In this document: one piece after another, positions 55,901 to 64,000 of the stretch | Layout of the letters: every line of letters begins with the position of its first letter | Position numbering within the stretch: position 1 is the first letter of the stretch | Source of the DNA: Megalopta genalis | Taxonomy: Eukaryota; Arthropoda; Insecta; Hymenoptera; Halictidae | Direction: 5' to 3' | Assembly: GCF_051020955.1 (NCBI RefSeq) | Contig: NW_027476359.1 | Location: 62,001-126,000 of the forward strand | Length of the DNA: 64,000 nt | Notes under the pieces: generated by a model | Told to the model about the DNA's origin: nothing | Seen by the model: only the letters and a program-made list of their open reading frames with translations | The model's database searches: none | Translations under genes and position numbers: made by a program

Positions 55901-58900
55901 TTGATTTGAAGCTAAATCACGTGTTACGCTTGGATTTGAAGCTAAACCTTCTACATCGCATTGATTTGAAGCTAAATCATGTGTTTCGTCTGGATTTGAA
56001 GCTAAGCCTTCTACTTCGCTTTGATTTGAATCTAAATCTTTTCTTTCGCTTGGATTTGAAGCTGAATCATGTGTTTCGCTTGAATTTGAAGATAGGACGT
56101 TTGTTTCGCACGCAGTTGAAGCCAAATCATGTACAACACAAATATTTGAAGTTAAACCATTTGATTCGCATGGATTTGAAGCTAACCCTTCTACTTCGCC
56201 TTGATTTGGAGCTAAATCATGTGTTTCGCATGGATTTGAAGCTAACTCGTTTGTCTCGCATGCTGTTGAAGCTAAATCATGTATATCACAAGTATTTGAT
56301 TCTGACCAATTTGTTTCGCATGGATTCGAAGATAAGCGTTCTACTTCGCATTGATTTGAAGCTAAATCATTTGATTCACTTGGATTTGTGGCTAACTCGT
56401 TTGTTTCGCATGCATTTGCCAAATCATGTATGTCACAAATATTTGAAGCTAAACCATTTGATTCGCATGGATTTGAATCTAAGCCTTCTACTTCGCATTG
56501 ATATGAATCTAAATCACGTTTATCTCTTGGATTTGAAGCTAACTCGTTTGTTTCGCATGCACTTGAAGCTAAATCATGTATATCACAAGTATTTGAAGCG
56601 AAACCATTTGTTTCGCATGGATTCGAAGATCAGCCTTCTACTTCGCATTGATTTGAAGCTAAATCATATGTTTCGCATGGATTTGAAGCTAATTCGTTTG
56701 TATCGCCTGCATTTGAGGCTAAATCATGTATATCACAAGTATTTGAAGCTAAGCCATTTGTTTCGCATGGATTCGAAAATAAGCCTTCTACTTTGCATTG
56801 ATTTGATTCTAAATCATGTTTTTCGCTTGGATTTAAAGCTAACTCGTTTGTTTCGCCTGGATTTGAAGCTAAATCGTGTATATCGCAAGTATTTGGTGCT
56901 AAACAATTTGTTTCCCATGGATTCAAAGATAAGCCTCCTACTTCGCATTGATTTGAAGCTAAATCATGTGTTTCGTCTGGATTTGAAGCTAAGCCTTCTA
57001 CTTCGCTTTGATTTGAAGCTAAATCATGTGTTTCGTATGGATTTAGAGCTAACACATTTGTTTCGCACGCAGTTGAAGCCAAATCATGTATAACACAAAT
57101 ATTTGAAGTTAAACAATTTGATTCGCATGGATTTGAAGCTAACCCTCCTACTTCGCATTGATTTGGAGCTAAATCATGTGTTTCGCATGGATTTGAAGCT
57201 AACTCGTTTGTCTCGCATGCTGTTGAATCTAAATCATGTATATCACAAGTATTTGATGCTGACCAATTTGTTGCGCATGGTTTCGAAGATCAGCCTTCTA
57301 CTTCGCAATTGATTTGAAGCTAAATCATGTGTTTCGCATGGATTTGAAGCTAACTCGTTAGTATCGCCTGCTTTTGAGGCTAAATCATGTATATCACAAG
57401 TATTTGAAGCTAAGCCATTTGTTTCGCATGGATTCGAAGATAAGCATTCTACTCCGCATTGATTTGAAGTTAAATCATTTCATTCACTTGGATTTGTGGC
57501 TAACTCATTTGTTTCGCAAGCATTTGCCAAATCATGTATATCACAAATATTTGAAGCTAAACCATTTGATTCGCATGGATTTGAAACTAAGCCTTCTACT
57601 TCGCATTGATATGAACCTAAATCACGTTTTTCTCTTGGATTTGAAGCTAACTCGTTTGTTTCGCATGCAGTTGAAGCTACATCATGTATATCACAGGTAT
57701 TTGAAGCTAAACCATTTGTTTCGCATGGATTCGAAGACATGCCTTCTACTTCGCATTGAAATGAAGCTACATCATGTTTCGCATGGATTTGAAGCTAATT
57801 CGTTTGTTTCGCATGCAGTTGAAGCTAAATCATGTATATCACAAGTATTTGAAGCTGAACCATTTGCTTCGCATGAATATTATGCTAAACCATGTGTTTC
57901 GAATGAATTTGAAGCTAAATCATGTGTTTCGGATGGATTTGATGATAAAACTCGTTTGTGTCGCCAGCATTTGAAGCTAAATCATGTATATCACAAGTAT
58001 TTGAAGCGAAACCATTTGTTTCGCATGGATTCGAAGATCAGCCTTCTACTTCGCATTGATTTGAAGCTAAATCATATGTTTCGCATGGATTTGAAGCTAA
58101 TTCGTTTGTATCGCCTGCATTTGAAGCTAAATCATGTATATCACAAGTATTTCAAGCTAAGCCATTTGTTTCGCATGGATTCGAAAATAAGCCTTCTACT
58201 TTGCATTGATTTGATTCTAAATCATGTTTTTCGCTTGGATTTAAAGCTAACTCGTTTGTTTCGCCTGGATTTGAAGCTAAATTGTTTATACCGCAAGTAT
58301 TTGGTGCTAAACAATTTGTTTCGCATGGATTCGAAGATAAGCCTCCTACTTCGCATTGATTTGAAGCTAAATCATGTGTTTCGTCTGGATTTGAAGCTAA
58401 GCCTTCTACTTCGCTTTGATTTGAAGCTAAATCATGTGTCTCGTATGGATTTAGAGCTAACACATTTGTTTCGCACGCAGTTGAAGCCAAATCATGTATA
58501 ACACAAATATTTGAAGTTAAACCATTTGATTCGCATGGATTTGAAGCTAACCCTCCTACTTCGCATTGATTTGGAGCTAAATCATGTTTTTCGCATGGAT
58601 TTGAAGCTAACTCGTTTGTCTCGCATGCTGTTGAAGCTAAATCATGTATATCACAAGTATTTGATGCTGACCAATTTGTTTCGCATGGTTTCGAAGATCA
58701 GCCTTCTACTTCGCAATTGATTTGAAGCTAAATCATGTGTTTCGCATGGATTTGAAGCTAACTCGTTTGTGTCGCCTGCTTTTCAGGCTAAATCATGTAT
58801 ATCACAAGTATTTGAAGCTAAGCCATTTGATTCGCATGGATTTGTAGCTAAGCCTTCTACTTCGCAATGATTTGAAGCTAAATCATGTGTTCCCCATGGA

Positions 58901-58960
58901 TTTGAAGCTAACTCGTTTGTTTGGCATGCAGTTGAAGCTAAATCATGTTTAAAACAAGTA
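49980..58960. repeat. 2.69-kb segment duplicated at 6,290-bp spacing
   Basis: Positions about 49,980-52,670 recur at about 56,270-58,960. The spacing is 6,290 bp throughout (50,041 and 56,331; 51,084 and 57,374). Between the copies, about 52,700-54,420 itself recurs at about 55,694-57,414 (spacing 2,994 bp). A third relation, 52,221-52,662 and 54,109-54,550, has spacing 1,888 bp. A short 150-bp tandem duplication lies at about 54,431-54,730. Confidence 0.88.
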
Positions 58961-58970
58961 TTTGTAGCTA

Positions 58971-61900
58971 AACCATTTGTTTCTCATGAATTTGAATCTA
59001 AGCCTTCTACTTCGAATTGATTTGAAGCTAAATCATATGTTTCGTATGGATTTGAAGCTAAACCTTCTACATCGCATTGACTTGAAGCTAAATCATGTGT
59101 CTCGAATGGAATTGATGCTACCTCGTTTGTTCTAACTGCTTTTGAAGCTATATCACTTATATCGCAAGTATATGAAGCTAAATCATGTGTATCGCATGGA
59201 TTTGAAGCTAACTCGTTTGTTTCGCATGCAGTTGTAGCTAAATAATGTATATCACAAGTATTTGTAGCTAAACCATATGTTTTGCATGGATTTGAAGCTA
59301 AGCCTTCTACTTCGCATTCATTTGAAGCTAAATCATTTGTTTCGCATGTATTTGAATCTAAGTCTTGTCCTTCGAATTGATTTGAAGCTAAATCATGTGT
59401 TTCGTATGGATTTGAAGCAAAACCTTCTACATCGCATTGATTTTAAGCTAAATCATGTATCTCGCATGGAATTGAAGCTACCTCGTTTGTTCCTACAGCT
59501 TTTGAAGCTATATCACTTATATCGCAAGTATTTGAAGCTATATCATATGTGTCGCATGGATTTGAAGCTGAACCTACTACATCGCATTGATTTGAAGCTA
59601 AATCTTGTGTATCGCATGGATTTGAAGCTAAGCCTTCTGCATCGCATTATTTGAAGCTAAATCATGTGTATCGCATGGATTTGAAGTTAACTCGTTCGTT
59701 TCGCATGCAGTTGTAGCTAAATAATGTATATCACAAGTATTTGTAGCTAAACCATTTGTTTTGCATGGATTTAAAGCTTAGCCTTCTACTTCGCATTGAT
59801 TTGAAGCTAAATCATTTGTTTCGCATGGAATTGAAGCTACCTCGTTTGTTCCTCCAGCTTTTGAAGCTGTATCACTTATATCGCAAGTATTTGAAGCTAA
59901 ATCATTTGTTTCGCATGGAATTGAAGCTACCTCGTTTGTTCCTCCTGCTTTTGTAGCTGTATCACTTATATCGCAAGTATTTGAAGCTAAATCATATGTG
60001 TCGTATGGATTTGAAGTAGATCCTTCTACATCGCATTGTTTTGAAGCTAAATCTAGTGTATCGCATGGATTTGAAGCTAAACCTTCTACATCGCATTGAT
60101 TTGAAGATAAATCGTGTGATTCGCATGGATTTGAAGCTAACTCGGTAGTTTCGCATGCAGTTGTAGCTAAATAATGAATATCACAAGTATTTGTATCTAA
60201 ACCATTTGTTTCGCATCGATTTAAGCTACTCGTTCTACTTCGCATTGATTTGTAGCTAAACCATTTGTTTCCCATGAATTTGAAGCTAAGCCTTCTACTT
60301 CGCATTGATTTGAAGCTAAATCATTCGTCTCGCATGGAATTGAAGCTACCACGTTTGTTCCTACAGCTTTTGAAGCTATATCACTTATATCACAAGTATT
60401 TGAAGCTAAATCATGTGCATCGCATGGATTTGAAGCTAACTCGTTTGATTCGCATGCAGTTGTAGCTAAATAATGTTTATCACAAGTATTTGTAGCTAAA
60501 CCATTTGTTTTGCATGGATTTGAAGCAAAACCTTCTTCATCGCATTGATTTGCATCTAAATCATGTGTTTCGCATGGATTTGAAGCTAAACCTTCTACAT
60601 CGCATTGATTTGAAGCTAAATCTAGTGTATCGCCCGGATTTGAATCTAAACCTTATACATCGCATTGATTTGCAGCTATATCATTTGTTTCGCATGGATT
60701 TGAAGCTAAACCTTCTCCATCGCATTGATTTGCAGCTAAATCATGTGTTTCGCATGGATTTGAAGCTAACTCGTTCGTTGCGCATGCAGTTAAATCTAAA
60801 TAACGTATATCTCAAGTATTTGAAGCTAAACCATTTGATTCGCACGGATTTGAACCTAAGCCTTCTACTTCGCATTAATTGGAAGTTAAATCACGTATTT
60901 TGCATGGATTTGAAGCTAAACCTTCTACATCGCATTGATTTGAAGCTTAATCATGTATTTCGCATGGATTTGATGCTAACTCGTTTGTTTCGCATGCAGT
61001 TATAGCTATATAATGGATATCACAAGAATTTGTAGCTAAACCATTTGATCCGCATGAATTTGAAGCTAAGCCTTCTACTTCGCATTGATGTGAAGCTAAA
61101 TCATTTGTTTCGCATGGAATTGAAGCTACTTCGTTTGTTCCTCCAGCTTTTGAAGCAGTATCACTTATATCGCAAGTATTTGAAGCTAAATTATATGTGT
61201 CGTATGGATTTGCACCAGAACCTTCTACATCGCATTGATTTGAAGCTAAATCTAGTGTATCGCATGGATTTGAAGCTAAACCTTCTACATAGCATTGATT
61301 TGCAGCTAAACCATTTGTTTCGCATGGATTTGAATCTAAGCCTGGTCCTTCGAATTTATTTGAAGCTAAATCATGTGTGTCGTATGGATTTGAAGCTAAA
61401 CCTTCTACATCGCATTGATTTGAAGCTAAACCTTCTACATTCTATTGATTTGAAGCTAAACCTTCTACCTGTTATTGTTTTGAAGCTGAACCTTCTATAT
61501 CGCATTGATTTGCAGCTAAAACATGTGTTTCGCATGGTTTTGAAGCTAACTCGTTCGTTGCGCATGCAGTTAAATCCAAATAACGTATATCACAAGTATT
61601 TGAAGCTAAACCATTTGATTCGCATGGATTTGAAGTTAAGCCTTCTACTTCGCATTAATTGGAAGTTAAATCACGTGTTTTGCATGGTTTTGAAGCTAAA
61701 CCTTCTACATCGCATTGATTTGAAGCTAAATCATGTGTTTCGCATGCAGTTGAAGCTAAATCATGTCTTTCACAAGTATTTGAAGATGAACCATTTGAAT
61801 CGCATTGATTTGAACCCGAGCCTTCTACTTCGCACTGATTTGCAGCTAAATAATGTGTTTCGCATGGATTTGAAGCTAAATCTTCTACATCGCATTGATT

Positions 61901-64000
61901 TGAAGCTAAATCATGTGACTCGCATGGAATTGAAGCTACCTCGTTTGTTCCTACAGCTTTTGAAGCTATATCACTTATATCGCAAGTATTTGAAGCTAAA
62001 TCATGTGTATCGCATGGATTTGAAGCTAACTTGTTTGTTTCGCATGCAGTTGTAGCTAAATAATGTATATCACAAGTATTTTTGGCTAAACCATTTGTTT
62101 TGCATGGATTTGAAGCTAAGTCTTCTACTTCGCATTCATTTGAAGCTAAATCATTTTTTTCGCATGGATTTGAATCTAAGCCTTGTCCTTCGAATTGATT
62201 TGAAGCTAAATCATGTGTTTCGTATGGAATTGAAGCTACCTCGTTTGTTCCTCCAGCCATTGAGGCTATATCACTTATATCGCAAGTATTTGAAGCTAAA
62301 TCATATGTGTCGTATGGATTTGAAGCAGAACCTTCTACATCGCATTGATTTGAAGCTAAATCTAGTGTATCGCATGGATTTGAAGCTAAACCTTCTACAT
62401 CGCATTGATTTGCAGCTAAATCATGTGTCTCGCATGGATTTGAAGCTAAGTCGTTCGTTTCGCCTCCATTGGAAACTATGTCACTTATATCGCAAGTATT
62501 TGAAGCTAAGTCATATGTGTCGTATGGATTTGAAGCAGAACCTTCTACGTCGCATTGATTTGAAGCTAAATCTAGTGTATCGCATGGATTTGAAGCTAAA
62601 CCTTCTACGTCGCATTGATTTGCAGCGAAATCATTTGTTTCGCATGGATTCGAAGCTAACTCGTTCGCTTCGCCTCCATTTGAAACTATATCACTTATAT
62701 CGCAAGCATTTGAAGCTAAATCATATGTGCCGCATGGATTTGAAGCTGAACATACTACATCGCAATGATTTGAAGCTAAATCTTGTGTATCGCATGGATT
62801 TGAAACTAAACCTTCTACATCACATTGATTTGCTGCTAAAACATGAGTTTCGAATGGATTTGAAGCTAACTCGTTCGTTTCGCCTGCAGTTGAATCTACA
62901 TCACTTATATCGCAAGTATTTGAAGCTAAATCATGTGTATCGCGTGGATTTTGAAGCTAACTCATTTGATTAGTCTGCATTTGAAGCTATATCACTTATA
63001 CCCCAAGTGTTTGGAGCTAAATCATATGAATCGCTTGGATTTGAAGCTAAATCATATGATTCGCGTGGATTTGAAGCTAAACCTTCTACATAGCATTGAT
63101 TTGAAGCTAAGTCATGTGTCTCGCATGGATTTGAAGCTAACTCGTTCGTTTCGCCTGCAGTTGAATCTACATTACTTATATCGCTAGTATTTGAAGCTAA
63201 ATCATGTGTATCGCGTGGATTTTGATGCTAACTCGTTTGATTAGTCTTCATTTGAAGCTATATCACTTACACCCCAAGTGTTTGCAGCTATATCATTTGT
63301 TTCGCATGGATTTGAAGCTAAACCTTCTTCATCGCATTGATTTGCAGCTAAATCATGTGTTTCGCATGGATTTGAAGCTAACTCGTTCGTTGCGCATGCA
63401 GTTAAATCTAAATAACGTATATCACAAGTATTTGCAGCTAAACCATTTGATTCGCACGGATTTGAACCTAAGCCTTCTACTTCGCATTAATTGGAAGTTA
63501 AATCACGTATTTTGCATGGATTTGAAGCTAAACCTTCTACATCGCATTGATTTGAAGCTTAATCATGTATTTCGCATGGATTTGATGCTAACTCGTTTGT
63601 TTCGCATGCAGTTATAGCTATATAATGGATATCACAAGAATTTGTAGCTAAACCATTTGTTTCGCATGAATTTGAAGCTAAGCCTTCTACTTCGCATTGA
63701 TTTGAAGCTAAATCATTTGTTTCGCATGGAATTGAATCTAAGCCTGGTCCTTCGAATTGATTTGAAGCTAAATCATGTGTTTCGTATGGATTTGAAGCTA
63801 AACCTTCTACATCGCATTGATTTGAAGCTAAACCTTCTACATTCTATTGATTTGAAGCTAAACCTTCTACCTGTTATTGTTTTGAAGCTGAACCTTCTAT
63901 ATCGCATTGATTTGCAGCTAAAACATGTGTTTCGCATGGTTTTGAAGCTAACTCGTTCGTTGCGCATGCAGTTAAATCCAAATAACGTATATCACAAGTA
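58971..64000. repeat. Satellite block C2 (C-type monomers return)
   Basis: From about 58,971 the array again carries the CCTCCAGCTTTT, CCTTGTCCTTCGAATTGA and CTGTTATTGT marker monomers of block C1. About 61,100-61,680 matches about 27,350-27,930 almost exactly (spacing about 33,751 bp), and parts repeat again near 63,730-64,000. Other pieces match 32,040-32,160 (at about 62,870-63,000) and 27,050-27,210 (at about 63,140-63,270). No gene was seen. The array runs off the window's end. Confidence 0.95.

Larger units (their letters stand above)
47031..58970. repeat. Satellite block D (large interlocking higher-order repeats)
   Basis: The block is 30-bp monomers dominated by types with TCGCATGCAGTTGAAGC, CATGTATATCACAAGTATTT and GCATGGATTCGAAGATAAGC. 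A diagnostic shortened monomer reads GCATTTGCCAAATCATG. Units of 1,019, 1,408, 1,888, 2,994 and 6,290 bp overlap each other. Copies are close to identical, which indicates recent homogenisation. The longest open frames of the window lie here only because indels are few. No domain or start context supports a gene. Confidence 0.95.

Noticed and set aside
1..64000. CRISPR array
   Set aside because: The repeats are contiguous 30-bp units with no unique spacers between them, and no cas genes or leader are present. Differences between units are point mutations, not spacer replacement.
1..64000. Centromere marker (CENP-B box) or telomeric repeat
   Set aside because: I saw no match to the CENP-B box pattern and no TTAGG or TTAGGG tracts, so a centromeric or telomeric identity cannot be claimed from motifs.

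Overview
This window is almost entirely satellite DNA. Apart from one 704-bp insertion, every stretch I read is built from a 30-bp monomer, about 2,100 head-to-tail copies (63.3 kb divided by 30). The monomer keeps a near-constant start (TTTGAAGCTA) and a frequent end (TTCGCATGGA), with a variable 10-nt middle. I found no gene with a recognisable protein domain, no tRNA or rRNA, no CRISPR and no bacterial signals. The window suggests a eukaryotic heterochromatic array (centromeric, pericentromeric, subtelomeric or sex-chromosome). The AT-rich arrays, the retained CpG in most monomers and the solo LTR would fit an arthropod, but the species cannot be read from the sequence.

Layout: 1-14,045 is block A1, a mixture of five monomer types usually in a 5-monomer (150 bp) order. 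14,046-20,455 is block B, a distinct subfamily built from a 163-bp higher-order repeat (HOR: one 43-bp monomer plus four 30-bp monomers, about 40 copies). 20,456-31,690 is block C, marked by a CCTCCAGCTTTT monomer and a CCTTGTCCTTCGAATTGA monomer, and arranged in duplicated units of about 1.71 and 1.25 kb. 31,691-35,110 holds about 2.6 nearly identical copies of a 1,322-bp unit. 35,111-47,030 is block A2, more diverged and less regular. It is interrupted at 42,539-43,242 by a solo LTR with a perfect 5-bp target-site duplication (ATTTG). 47,031-58,970 is block D, with 1,019-bp tandem units and larger interlocking duplications (spacings 6,290, 2,994 and 1,888 bp). 58,971-64,000 returns to block C type.

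Because 30 is divisible by 3, the monomer gives a decapeptide periodicity in every frame. Three frames of the consensus have no stop (two on +, one on -), so long open frames are expected without coding selection. The longest (483 codons, 49,352-50,803) is pure repeat. I therefore annotate no protein-coding gene. The points of interest are the layered higher-order structure, the evidence for recent amplification at some places and not others, the solo LTR as a time marker, and whether the stop-free minus-strand 50-residue period is a relic of a coding origin.
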